This document shows, in pieces, positions 35,935 through 43,475 of a stretch of DNA of 64,000 nt (position 1 is the stretch's first letter; each line of letters starts with the position of its first letter). A program made the position numbers and the translations under genes. The stretch is from Chloroflexota bacterium (GTDB lineage: Bacteria; Chloroflexota; Anaerolineae; UBA4142): positions 124,001 through 188,000 of the forward strand of contig JACRBM010000040.1 of NCBI GenBank assembly GCA_016219275.1. The letters run 5' to 3'. Under the pieces are notes generated by a model that was not told where the DNA came from, did no database searches, and was given only the letters and a program-made list of their open reading frames with translations.

Positions 35935-36150
35935 CTACGATTCGACAACACTGGGTTGGATTTTGGGTTCGTCAATAGATTCGCTCTTGATCGTGCGGAC
36001 ATAGCGAATTCTGCCGCGTTCGACCACGAGGTGTACTTCGCCGAACGCGCCAATCTTGCGCAGCGCATTTTCGATGAATTCGATGTCGCGCGGACGCAGG
36101 AGACGTGTGGGCACTCGGACATCCACCAAACTGTCAGATGTGTTTTTCAA
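35935..36150 (-). CDS. small DUF2292-like protein
   Basis: The 71-residue protein has LRPRDIEFIENALRKIGAFG followed by EVHLVVERGRIRYVRTIKSE. This resembles the short DUF2292 family (a beta hairpin ending in repeated V/R positions). The start is a TTG at 36150 with AGAGAGG about 7 bases upstream; a GTG at codon 9 is an alternative. It stands alone on the minus strand between repeats. The function of the family is unknown to me. Confidence 0.5.
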   Translation of the reverse strand: MKNTSDSLVDVRVPTRLLRPRDIEFIENALRKIGAFGEVHLVVERGRIRYVRTIKSESIDEPKIQPSVVES

Positions 36151-36550
36151 ATCGGCATCCTCTCTATCTTGAAAAACAGAAACCAGCCCCCGGGATTTTT
36201 ACACCTCTGTCAAGGCTAGACCAATGGCAACTGCCCGTCGTGCGTGGTACAACCGTGTGGATTGTTCCGTCCGCTCGATATGGGCGGTCGTCACAACGAC
36301 GCCCTCTATTTTATGACCGCGCTTGGTAGTGTCCAATACCATGCGCGCGAATTATTCTCTCATGCATCTGAACTAAAGAGTGGTTGGATACCTCCGCAAA
36401 TACAAAAAGATCGTTAAACCGGGGCGCCTTAGCATTCTCCCCATTGGGTTGGTTGCCAGGAGAGTACTGGGTACCGATTGATAACCGAACACGAGAGCGG
36501 GCGAGAGAATATCACAAAACACTATCGAATGCAATAATACTCGGCAATTT
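36151..36550. other. intergenic stretch without visible gene
   Basis: There are many stops in all frames and no ribosome-binding site paired with a convincing frame. A TTGACA-like hexamer lies on the minus strand near 36216 but lacks a matching -10. I see no RNA gene here. Confidence 0.5.
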
Positions 36551-36690
36551 GTAGCTACTCAGCCAACGTTCCTTTATCCGCGAATTACGCGAATCTTCGC
36601 TAATTTTTTCTTCTTATTCGCGCAATTCGCGTTATTCGCGGATAAATTTGTTTTTTCATCGGCGTAAATGTGGGTTGGCTGAGTAGTTAC
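36551..36690. repeat. nested inverted repeat (MITE-like composite)
   Basis: Outer arms GTAGCTACTCAGCCAAC (36551-36567) and GTTGGCTGAGTAGTTAC (36674-36690) enclose inner arms TTTATCCGCGAATTACGCG and its near complement at 36627-36646. The inner part is related to the CGCGGAT repeats. No coding sequence is present. Confidence 0.7.
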
Positions 36691-36782
36691 GGCAATTTTT
36701 TGTTTTTTTAACGCTCGATCTGACCGGTGTTCTGACACACCAGACATTGTATAAATATTACGTCAAAATTTTAGCCGGGCTA

Positions 36783-36810
36783 TTGACACGGGATTCGCGT
36801 GAGATATAAT
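36783..36810 (+). promoter_or_regulatory. consensus sigma70-type promoter of cysK
   Basis: A perfect TTGACA (36783-36788) and perfect TATAAT (36805-36810) are separated by 16 bases. The expected start site is about 36817, which is the A of the leader-peptide ATG. Confidence 0.85.
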
Positions 36811-36816
36811 TCCACT

Positions 36817-36894
36817 ATGGCGGTGAAAAAAGTGGATTCGCTTGAATCAATAGCTTTTCGAATTACTTGCTTATGTCCCAGGCGGAGGCGCTAG
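36817..36894 (+). CDS. Cys-containing leader peptide of cysK (leaderless)
   Basis: The 25-codon frame ends in T-C-L-C-P-R-R-R-R-stop, with Cys codons TGC (36868-36870) and TGT (36874-36876). Its ATG lies 6 bases after the -10 box, where transcription should begin, so the message would be leaderless. The Cys codons sit directly before the first base-paired segment of the leader. This is the arrangement of amino-acid attenuators: slow decoding of Cys codons would change folding downstream. The peptide itself need not be functional. Confidence 0.7.
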   Translation: MAVKKVDSLESIAFRITCLCPRRRR

Positions 36895-36976
36895 CCGCGA
36901 CTGGGCTTTATCGCGTTGACCGCAACGCTTGACCGAACGGCTCACCTGCCTCCGCAGAACCAACCTGTACGGAGGC
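36877..36976 (+). promoter_or_regulatory. alternative hairpins in the cysK leader
   Basis: Segment 1 (GCGGAGGC, 36882-36889) is exactly complementary to segment 2 (GCCTCCGC, 36948-36955). Segment 2 can instead pair with segment 3 (CGGAGGC, 36970-36976). Segment 1 also lies inside a local hairpin closed by CCCAG (36877-36881) and CTGGG (36901-36905). These pairings exclude one another. A ribosome held at the Cys codons would cover segment 1. No T-box motif or known SAM riboswitch core was found. Confidence 0.6.
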
Positions 36977-36995
36977 GCATCGCTCATCGAAAAAG

Positions 36996-37024
36996 ACCGA
37001 GCACGCGCTCGGTTTTTTATTTTG
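36996..37024 (+). terminator. attenuator terminator before cysK
   Basis: ACCGAGC and GCTCGGT form a 7-bp stem with loop ACGC, followed by TTTTTTATTTT. It lies between the leader peptide and cysK. GAGC in its left arm can also pair with GCTC at 36982-36985. Confidence 0.8.
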
Positions 37025-37054
37025 CCCACACAATCCAACTCCCAAGGAGGGAAC

Positions 37055-37987
37055 ATGAAAATCGCGAACAATGTCACTGAACTGATCGGCAACACGCCAC
37101 TCGTGCGCTTGAATCGCGTGACCAACGGCGCGGTGGCGACTATCGCCGCCAAGCTTGAGTTCTACAATCCGGCGCACAGCGTCAAGGATCGCATCGGCGC
37201 TTCGATGATTGATGCAGCGGAACAAGCGGGCAAGATCAACCAGGACACGATCATCGTCGAGCCGACGAGCGGCAACACCGGCATTGGCTTGGCAATGGTC
37301 TGCGCCGCGCGCGGCTACAAAAGCGTGATGACGATGCCGGAAACCGTGAGCAAAGAGCGCCGCATATTGTTGCGTGCGTACGGCGCGGAGGTGATTCTAA
37401 CGCCGGGAAGCGAAGGCATGGCGGGCGCGATCAAACGCGCCGAGGACCTCGTCGCAAGCGACCCGCGTTATTTTATGCCGCAACAATTCAAGAATCCGGC
37501 GAACCCGGAAATTCATCGCCAGACGACCGCCGAAGAAATCTGGCGCGACACGGACGGCAAGGTGGACATTCTCGTTTCGGGCATCGGCACGGGCGGCACG
37601 ATCACCGGCGTCGGCGAAGTCATCAAGTCGCGCAAGCCGTCGTTCAAAGTGATCGCGGTCGAGCCGGACGCGTCGCCCATACTCTCGGGCGGGCAAAAGG
37701 GACCGCACCCGATTCAAGGCATCGGCGCGGGTTTTGTGCCAGCGGTGCTCAACACGCAAATCTACGACGAGATCATTCGCGTCAAGAACGACGACGCGTT
37801 CGACATCGCGCGGCGCATGGCGAAAGAAGAAGGATTGCTCGTCGGCATCTCGTCCGGCGCGGCGACGTGGGCGGCAATCCAGGTCGCCAAACGCGCGGAG
37901 AACGCGGGCAAGCTCATCGTCGTCATCATTCCGTCCTTCGGCGAACGCTATCTCAGCACCGCGCTGTTTTCGAATTTGGCGGATTAG
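37055..37987 (+). CDS. cysK: cysteine synthase A
   Basis: The 310-residue PLP enzyme makes cysteine from O-acetylserine and sulfide in the cytoplasm. It has [12 protein letters not shown], the PLP lysine K44 in HSVKDRIG, the substrate loop [10 protein letters not shown], the phosphate-binding [12 protein letters not shown] and the C-terminal SSGAA. The ATG at 37055 has AAGGAGG 5-6 bases upstream; an open extension to 36929 lies across the attenuator and is not used. cysE follows within 80 bases. Expression is probably controlled by the Cys leader and attenuator. Confidence 0.96.
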   Translation: MKIANNVTELIGNTPLVRLNRVTNGAVATIAAKLEFYNPAHSVKDRIGASMIDAAEQAGKINQDTIIVEPTSGNTGIGLAMVCAARGYKSVMTMPETVSKERRILLRAYGAEVILTPGSEGMAGAIKRAEDLVASDPRYFMPQQFKNPANPEIHRQTTAEEIWRDTDGKVDILVSGIGTGGTITGVGEVIKSRKPSFKVIAVEPDASPILSGGQKGPHPIQGIGAGFVPAVLNTQIYDEIIRVKNDDAFDIARRMAKEEGLLVGISSGAATWAAIQVAKRAENAGKLIVVIIPSFGERYLSTALFSNLAD

Positions 37988-38008
37988 CAGTTTGTCGGAG
38001 AATCCACA

Positions 38009-38041
38009 AGAAACCAGGTTTCTCAGAGAAACCTGGTTTCT
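38009..38041. repeat. CCAGGTTTCTC palindrome (copy 1)
   Basis: A 33-base near-perfect palindrome with core CCAGGTTTCTC / GAGAAACCTGG and outer AGAAA / TTTCT. It lies between cysK and cysE and ends 23 bases before the cysE start. Copies at 51708-51740 and 59120-59152 differ mainly at the tips and centre, keeping the pairing. Confidence 0.85.
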
Positions 38042-38064
38042 GCGGTGGACTTATGAAGGTGGCT

Positions 38065-38763
38065 ATGTTCAAAACCATTCACGCGGACATTCAATCAGTC
38101 CTCAATCGCGATCCCGCCGCGCGCGGTTGGTTCGAGGTCGTGTTGCTCTACCCGGGCTTGCACGCGCTCTGGGCGCATCGTATTTCACATTGGTTGTGGA
38201 AACGCAATTTCAAATTGCTGGGACGCTGGGTCTCGCAACTCGCGCGCGGGTTGACCGGCATCGAAATTCATCCGGGCGCGACCATCGGCAATCGTTTTTT
38301 CATTGATCATGGCATGGGGGTCGTCATCGGCGAAACCGCCGAAGTGGGCGACGACGTAACGTTGTATCACGGCGTCACACTCGGCGGCACAAGTTTGAAC
38401 AAGGGGAAACGGCATCCGACGTTGGAGAATAACGTCGTGGTCGGCACCGGCGCGAAAATTCTTGGCGCGATTACGATTGGCGCGAATTCGCGCATCGGCG
38501 CGAACGCGGTCGTCGTCAAATCAGTGCCGCCGGAATCTGTCGTCGTCGGCGTGCCCGGTCAGCCGGTCATGCGGAACCGACCGCGTGGCTTGGACACGCC
38601 CGACCTCAACCACAATGTGTTGCCCGACATGATCGGCGCGTCGGTGATTTCGCTCATGTCGCGAATGGACGCACTTGAACGCGTCGTCACCGGACACGCG
38701 AGTGTGAGCATGCCCTTCGCGTACGAGCGAGATGGTTGGCACGTGGACGATTTTACGATTTGA
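38065..38763 (+). CDS. cysE: serine O-acetyltransferase
   Basis: The 232-residue left-handed beta-helix enzyme transfers acetyl from acetyl-CoA to serine, giving the CysK substrate. It has [20 protein letters not shown], the His-containing [27 protein letters not shown], and hexapeptide repeats through [23 protein letters not shown] 38065 matches the usual start of the family and has AAGGTGG upstream; an ATG at 38053 is possible. It forms a cysK-cysE operon. Confidence 0.95.
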   Translation: MFKTIHADIQSVLNRDPAARGWFEVVLLYPGLHALWAHRISHWLWKRNFKLLGRWVSQLARGLTGIEIHPGATIGNRFFIDHGMGVVIGETAEVGDDVTLYHGVTLGGTSLNKGKRHPTLENNVVVGTGAKILGAITIGANSRIGANAVVVKSVPPESVVVGVPGQPVMRNRPRGLDTPDLNHNVLPDMIGASVISLMSRMDALERVVTGHASVSMPFAYERDGWHVDDFTI

Positions 38764-38785
38764 CACCCTCAATCGCGCCCTCAAG

Positions 38786-38811
38786 TAGCCACGCCCTTAA
38801 GGGCATGGCTA
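38786..38811. terminator. hairpin between convergent genes
   Basis: TAGCCACGCCCTT and AAGGGCATGGCTA form a 13-bp stem with one G-U position. It lies between the ends of cysE and the lipoprotein gene and may act in both directions, although a clear T-run is lacking. Confidence 0.45.
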
Positions 38812-38819
38812 AAAATAGT

Positions 38820-40241
38820 TTACCGCGTCGCGGGTGTGCCGGTTGGCACAAGCGCGGTGAACGTTGCAGCGGGAATCGGCATCGCGCGAAAATCCAAACC
38901 GCGTGGCGTATTGAGGTAACCGAGCGCGGTACCCGCGACGCCGCGCACGCCGTACTGCCACAACACGCGTCCCGCGCGATTGATAATCACGACACGGTGA
39001 TTGAGATCGTCGCTGAACGCGATATTGCCATTCGGCAATTCGAGCGGATGCGACGGGCGATCCAACCACTCGCTTTCGGCGCGCGGAAAAAATTCCCACA
39101 TCACTTTGCCGTTCCACGCAATCTCAAACACGCGACCTGGCTTTTCATACGCCGCAATCAGCACATTCCCCGCGCGCGTCAAATGCGCCTCCGACGGATA
39201 CGCGACATTCGGCAACGTGATCGTGCGATACACCTTGCCTTGCGAATCCATCTCGCTCACGCGGCGATTCCCTGCTTCGGTCACGAGCACGCGTCCATTC
39301 GGCAGTGGACTCACCCCGACCGGTTGATCGAGCAAACCTGGGTCGCTGCCGCATTGCCCGGTCTTGCCCATCTGCGCGACGATGCGTTTCTCCGGCGAGA
39401 TCGCGACGATGCGACAGTTGCGCGTATCCGCCACCAAGGTCAAGCCATCTGATACGCGATGCGCGCTTGTCGGTGTGTTGAGATGCGTATCATCCGGCGC
39501 GGCAATGCCCCACGCACCGAACGACCACGTTACCGCGCGCGACGCCAAGTCAATCTCCGCAATCTGACTAAAACGCGCGTGATTCACGATCAACGACTTG
39601 CCAGTCGGCGTCAGCATCACATCGTCCGGCGCGTTGTCCGCGCTTGTCCACACGACTCGCCGCTCGTTCGTCACTTCGATCACGCGGTTGTTGCCACTAT
39701 CCGCGATGAACAACGTGCCGGGGAGAGGCAGCCGGTCGCCCGCCGGAATCGGCGGCGTGATCGTTGGCGTTGCCGACGCGCGCGGCGTTGCGCTCGGCGT
39801 TGATGTGTAGATCGAAGTCGGCGCGCGCGTTGGCAACGCGGCGAGCGCGCGAATCACGACGACGCGTTGCGCGCGAAACGTATCCGGCGCGGTCGCGTGT
39901 CCTTCGAGCCGCACCACATCCCCGCTCCGTAAATCGAGCAGACTGATCGGTTGATTATCCCCGCCGATAATTTCCGCGTCGTCCACGAGCATGACCTTGA
40001 AGAACGGCTCCGCGCGTTGATCGAGCAAGACCGCGCGCTCGTCGAACACGATGCCGGCGATCCCGGCTTGAATCGCCAGCGGCGGCGTGGGCGTGGGCGC
40101 TGGCGTCGCGGACGATTGACACGCGGCGAGAAACAACAATGCAAAAAGAATTTGGACACGGACAAACGCGGATAAACGCGGACGATATATTTTTTCAATC
40201 CGCGTCCATCCGCGTCCATCCGCGTCCCAAGACTCACTCAT
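38820..40241 (-). CDS. NHL/beta-propeller lipoprotein
   Basis: The 473-residue protein has a signal peptide with lipobox LAAC (Cys at about residue 41), a Thr/Pro linker, and a propeller of about six blades (FIADSGNNRVIEVTNE, LVADTRNCRIVAISPE, VTEAGNRRVSEMD, FSDDLNHRVVIINRAG). The only usable start is the ATG at 40241, which overlaps the permease stop by 8 bases. Residues 4-30 are encoded by the CGCGGAT palindromic repeat. The signal peptide therefore has an unusually long n-region. It probably sits on the outer side of the membrane and works with the coupled permease; its ligand is unknown. Confidence 0.75.
   Translation of the reverse strand: MSESWDADGRGWTRIEKIYRPRLSAFVRVQILFALLFLAACQSSATPAPTPTPPLAIQAGIAGIVFDERAVLLDQRAEPFFKVMLVDDAEIIGGDNQPISLLDLRSGDVVRLEGHATAPDTFRAQRVVVIRALAALPTRAPTSIYTSTPSATPRASATPTITPPIPAGDRLPLPGTLFIADSGNNRVIEVTNERRVVWTSADNAPDDVMLTPTGKSLIVNHARFSQIAEIDLASRAVTWSFGAWGIAAPDDTHLNTPTSAHRVSDGLTLVADTRNCRIVAISPEKRIVAQMGKTGQCGSDPGLLDQPVGVSPLPNGRVLVTEAGNRRVSEMDSQGKVYRTITLPNVAYPSEAHLTRAGNVLIAAYEKPGRVFEIAWNGKVMWEFFPRAESEWLDRPSHPLELPNGNIAFSDDLNHRVVIINRAGRVLWQYGVRGVAGTALGYLNTPRGLDFRAMPIPAATFTALVPTGTPATR
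40154..40227. repeat. CGCGGAT inverted repeat inside a coding start
   Basis: Units CGCGGATAAA and ACGCGGAC on the left pair with three ATCCGCGTCC units on the right around an AT-rich centre. It is related to 7999-8077. Here it is translated as the N-terminal region of the lipoprotein. Confidence 0.8.
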
Positions 40242-42564
40242 ACCGCAACACCTGCCCCACGCGCATACGCGCGGCGGCAAGCGCGGGCGCGAGACTCGCG
40301 ATCATCGCGAGAATCAGCGCGAACGCCAAACTTGCCAGCATCATCGTCGGCGTAAAAATGTAATCAATGTGAAAGAGCACAGCTTGCATCAAGTTGAGTA
40401 ACAGTTGCCCGAGCGGATAACCGATCAACAACCCAAGCATCCAACCACCCAGCCCCATTGCAATCCCTTCGGTTAAAAAAACCTGGACGAGATTTTTGTC
40501 TTCCGCGCCCATCGAACGCAAGACACCGATCTCGCGGCGACGTTCGAGCACGTTCAACGTCAACGTGTTCACCACACCGAGCGCGCCGAGCGCGCCGATA
40601 ATCAACGACATCGCGTACAGCGCGAGCGTCAAGATGCGCGTCTGTTCTTTCGCCGCGCGCGTCTCGCGATACGCCGAGCCGCTCCCCATCTGATATTGCT
40701 TGAACCGCGTCGAGAGTTCGCCCAAGCGTTTCTCGACCGTCGCCGGATCAGACGCGTCAAAACCAAGCGCGAAAAATGTTGCCCAACCCTCGCGGTCTTG
40801 CATCTTTTCGACGACTTTCTCCGAAAGAAATACCTTGCCCGCAACGCGACTGCCGAGAAAAATACTGTTGTCAATCACGATGCCGACAATGCGAAATGCG
40901 CGCCGCGCTTCGCCAATTTCGATTTCGAGTGTATCGTCAATTTGCAAATGACGTTCCCGCGCGAGGTCGGTGGACGCAATGACCGCATCGTAATCGTCCG
41001 CGTTGAGCCAGCGTCCGGCGACCAAACGCGGCGCGTAGAGTTGCGTGTCCGCGGGCAAGCCCCAGACCCGCACGCGACTCGTCTCCGCCCAACCATCGGT
41101 GAGCGACCAGACTTCCGCCGCGCGCACGCCCTCTTGCGCGCGAAAATTCGCGGCGAAATTCGATCCGACCCATTGATTGAGCCACGCCCATGCGTCCGCG
41201 TGAAACGTCGTGAACAATCCGTCAATCGCCGCGTCCACCGACGCACTCGTGGTTTGCGCGGACAGTGACGCGGCAACCGCGACCGCGATGACGAGCGTCG
41301 TCACGAGCGAACGCGCTTTGCGTCGCGCGAGATTTCGCAACGACATCGCGGCGAGCGGCGGCAACGCGACGAGTTTTTGCACCAGGCGATCACTCCACCC
41401 GCGTCCATACGTCGAGGTAATGCCGTACGCGTCGAGCGCGTCTTTGACGCGAATGCCGGTCGCCGCAAGCGAGGGAATCAACCCGGCAAGAATCGTCACG
41501 CCGATGCCGACGCCCGCGCCGAGCGCGATGCCTTCGGGCGACGCGACAAAATTACTTTCGAGGTTGAGCAGCGCGCCGATGTACGCGAGCAATCGCCAAC
41601 TTGCGAGCGCGCCGAGCGCGATACCGATGAGCGTACCGATGACGCCGTACATCGCCGACGCGATCAGGTAAATGGTGAGCACCTGCCAACGCGTCCCGCC
41701 AATCGCTTTGACCGTGCCGATTTCGCCGACCTGTTCCGTCGTCATCGCGGCGAGCGTGTTCGCGACGAGAAAGCCGCTCGTCACCAAACCGACGCCGGAA
41801 AAAACGGAAAGCAGAACGAAGAGCGCGTCGAGTTCGCGCTTGCCGAGATAATTTTGCGGATCGCGAACCGTCGGCGCGTTGTGGCTGATGCCGCGCCGGT
41901 CGAGCAAACGCACCACGGTTTCGGCGGTCTCGCGCGCTTTACCAATGTCGTTCACTTTGATGAGCGCCTCGTTCGCGCCGCCGATGCCCAGCAAGCGCGC
42001 CACGTCCGTACGATTCGCGTACACGGTCGCGAAATCGAGAATGATCGCGGTCGGATAATTCGGGCTTTGCGCGAACCCGGCGAGCGTGAGCGCGCGCTGC
42101 GAGCCATCGCCGGCGCGGCACGAAATCGTATCGCCGACGGCAAGCGGAAACAGATTACGCACGCTCGTCTCCGCGACGAACTCGCCAACGTTCGGGACGC
42201 GATCGAGCAGACGAATTTGATTGACGCGCGTCTCGGTAAAGTTGACGCCGATGAGATAGACATCGCGGAACGCGCCATTCCATTTGCACTTGGCAAACGT
42301 GTTGTTCCGCAGTTCCGCCGCCGCCACATTTGGAATTTCTTCGAGCGCGCGCGCGGCGGCGGGCGGCGCGTCCCAGACCCAGAAAGTGATGTCGGCTTGC
42401 GAGGCGTTCAGATACGCGGCGGCTTGCGCGCGCGTGAGGTTTTGCGCGGTCGAAACAATCGCGACCATACCAGCAACGCCGATTGCAATCGCGCCAATCG
42501 TGAGGAGCGAACGCAAACGGCGTTTAGTCAAATCGCGATATGCTTTGAGGAACAGAGCGCGCAT
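40234..42564 (-). CDS. FtsX/MacB-type ABC permease, double domain
   Basis: The 776-residue protein has two FtsX units. Each has a helix, a large extracytoplasmic domain and three further helices (LRSLLTIGAIAIGVAGMVAI at about 16-35; GVGLVTSGFLVANTLAAM; the final unit with LGVVNTLTLNVLERRREIGV). Such permeases use an ATPase partner to drive extraction or shape change at the membrane, not classical transport. No ATPase gene is adjacent in the window. The next gene, a lipoprotein, is coupled by an 8-base overlap, so the two probably act together. Confidence 0.88.
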   Translation of the reverse strand: MRALFLKAYRDLTKRRLRSLLTIGAIAIGVAGMVAIVSTAQNLTRAQAAAYLNASQADITFWVWDAPPAAARALEEIPNVAAAELRNNTFAKCKWNGAFRDVYLIGVNFTETRVNQIRLLDRVPNVGEFVAETSVRNLFPLAVGDTISCRAGDGSQRALTLAGFAQSPNYPTAIILDFATVYANRTDVARLLGIGGANEALIKVNDIGKARETAETVVRLLDRRGISHNAPTVRDPQNYLGKRELDALFVLLSVFSGVGLVTSGFLVANTLAAMTTEQVGEIGTVKAIGGTRWQVLTIYLIASAMYGVIGTLIGIALGALASWRLLAYIGALLNLESNFVASPEGIALGAGVGIGVTILAGLIPSLAATGIRVKDALDAYGITSTYGRGWSDRLVQKLVALPPLAAMSLRNLARRKARSLVTTLVIAVAVAASLSAQTTSASVDAAIDGLFTTFHADAWAWLNQWVGSNFAANFRAQEGVRAAEVWSLTDGWAETSRVRVWGLPADTQLYAPRLVAGRWLNADDYDAVIASTDLARERHLQIDDTLEIEIGEARRAFRIVGIVIDNSIFLGSRVAGKVFLSEKVVEKMQDREGWATFFALGFDASDPATVEKRLGELSTRFKQYQMGSGSAYRETRAAKEQTRILTLALYAMSLIIGALGALGVVNTLTLNVLERRREIGVLRSMGAEDKNLVQVFLTEGIAMGLGGWMLGLLIGYPLGQLLLNLMQAVLFHIDYIFTPTMMLASLAFALILAMIASLAPALAAARMRVGQVLRYE

Positions 42565-42640
42565 AATTGCTGAAGGTTAATGGCTGATTGCCAATAATCC
42601 AATGAGCCAACGATTCAGTTTGGCACAGTACCTCACAATT

Positions 42641-42715
42641 GTCATTTCGAGGGAGCGGAGCGACCGAGAAATCTCGGCGCAACAAGGAGCGATTTCTCGC
42701 TTCGCTCGAAATGAC
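42641..42715. repeat. GTCATTTCGA...TCGAAATGAC intergenic repeat (copy 1)
   Basis: Arms GTCATTTCGA and TCGAAATGAC enclose CGAGAAATCTCG and GCGATTTCTCGCTTCGC. A copy lies at 44305-44387. Flanking sequences on both sides also pair weakly (CCAATGAGCC with GGCTCATT). The two copies bracket the selenoprotein pair. Confidence 0.75.
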
Positions 42716-42763
42716 ACTCAAATCTGTGATGTACTGTGGCAGATTGGTTCATTGGTCATTGGC

Positions 42764-43405
42764 TCATTTCTTCAAAAAGACATTGATGATTCGTTCGAAT
42801 TGTTCGTACGGCTGTGCGCCGACGACCTGTTGTCCGTTGATCGTGAACGAGGGCGTGCCAGTGAAACCGAGTTTTTGGGCGGCGGCAGTTTCCGCGCGCA
42901 CTTTGGCGAGATACTTGTCCGCGTCGAGACACGCGTTGAATTTCGGCGCGTCGAGACCCAGTTCAACCGCGAACCGTTTCAAGTTGGCTTTCGCGAACGC
43001 GCCGCGATTCTCGCCGCTCTGACTCTGAAATAATTTGTCGTGATATTCCCAGAACTTGGACTGCTCGCCCGCGCATTCCGATGCGACCGCCGACCATTCG
43101 GATTCCGCGCCGAGAATCGCCATGTGCTGGTATACAAATTTGACTTTGCCGGTGCTGACGTAATTCTGTTCAATTCGACGTCCCGCGTCGAAAGCGAATC
43201 GCCCGCAGTACGGTCACTGAAAGTCGGATACTTCGATCATCGTGACGGCGGCATTGGGATTACCCCGAGTTTTAACGGGGTCGGTTTGCGCCGGCGGACG
43301 TGTCCACGCGAGCAATTGACCCAGGTCACACGAAAAGAGGAGCATGAGAATCGCGACCACCGCGCCGATGCCGGCGATCCAGGGTAGATTTTTCCGCATC
43401 TTCAT
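42764..43405 (-). CDS. membrane-anchored DsbA-like selenoprotein 2 (Sec-Pro-Tyr-Cys)
   Basis: The 213-residue thioredoxin-fold oxidoreductase is read through an in-frame TGA at 43216-43214. Residues 60-67 are S-D-F-Q-Sec-P-Y-C. The downstream part carries family features: SKFWEYHDKLF and the cis-Pro loop GTPSFTINGQQ. An N-terminal helix (about 9-25, ending in a Cys that might be lipidated) anchors it, placing the active site outside the membrane. Neither side of the TGA makes sense alone, since the fold would be cut at its active site. A SECIS-like hairpin follows. The start at 43405 (or 43399) has only a weak ribosome-binding site. It lies 70 bases after its paralogue. Confidence 0.85.
43174..43192 (-). 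promoter_or_regulatory. bacterial SECIS hairpin of selenoprotein 2
   Basis: Twenty-one bases after the TGA, TTCGAC and GTCGAA form a 6-bp stem with the 7-base loop GCGGGAC. Distance, loop size and a G at the first loop position suit bacterial SECIS rules. The paralogue has the same geometry with compensatory changes in two pairs. Confidence 0.8.
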
Positions 43406-43416
43406 CTCTATAAAAC

Positions 43417-43459
43417 GAATGCGCCCGCGCGCCCACATCGCGGACACGCCGGCGCATTC
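43417..43459 (-). repeat. inverted repeat between the two selenoprotein genes
   Basis: GAATGCGCC and GGCGCATTC (9-bp arms) enclose a GC-rich 25-base loop in the 70-base spacer. It could attenuate transcription or protect the upstream message. No T-run follows on the minus strand. Confidence 0.5.
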
Positions 43460-43475
43460 AGTCGGCAACGTGATT

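Noticed and set aside
36817-37054. T-box or SAM riboswitch before cysK
   Set aside because: No TGGNACCGCG-type T-box sequence and no SAM riboswitch core could be found; the Cys codons of the leader peptide explain the structure better.
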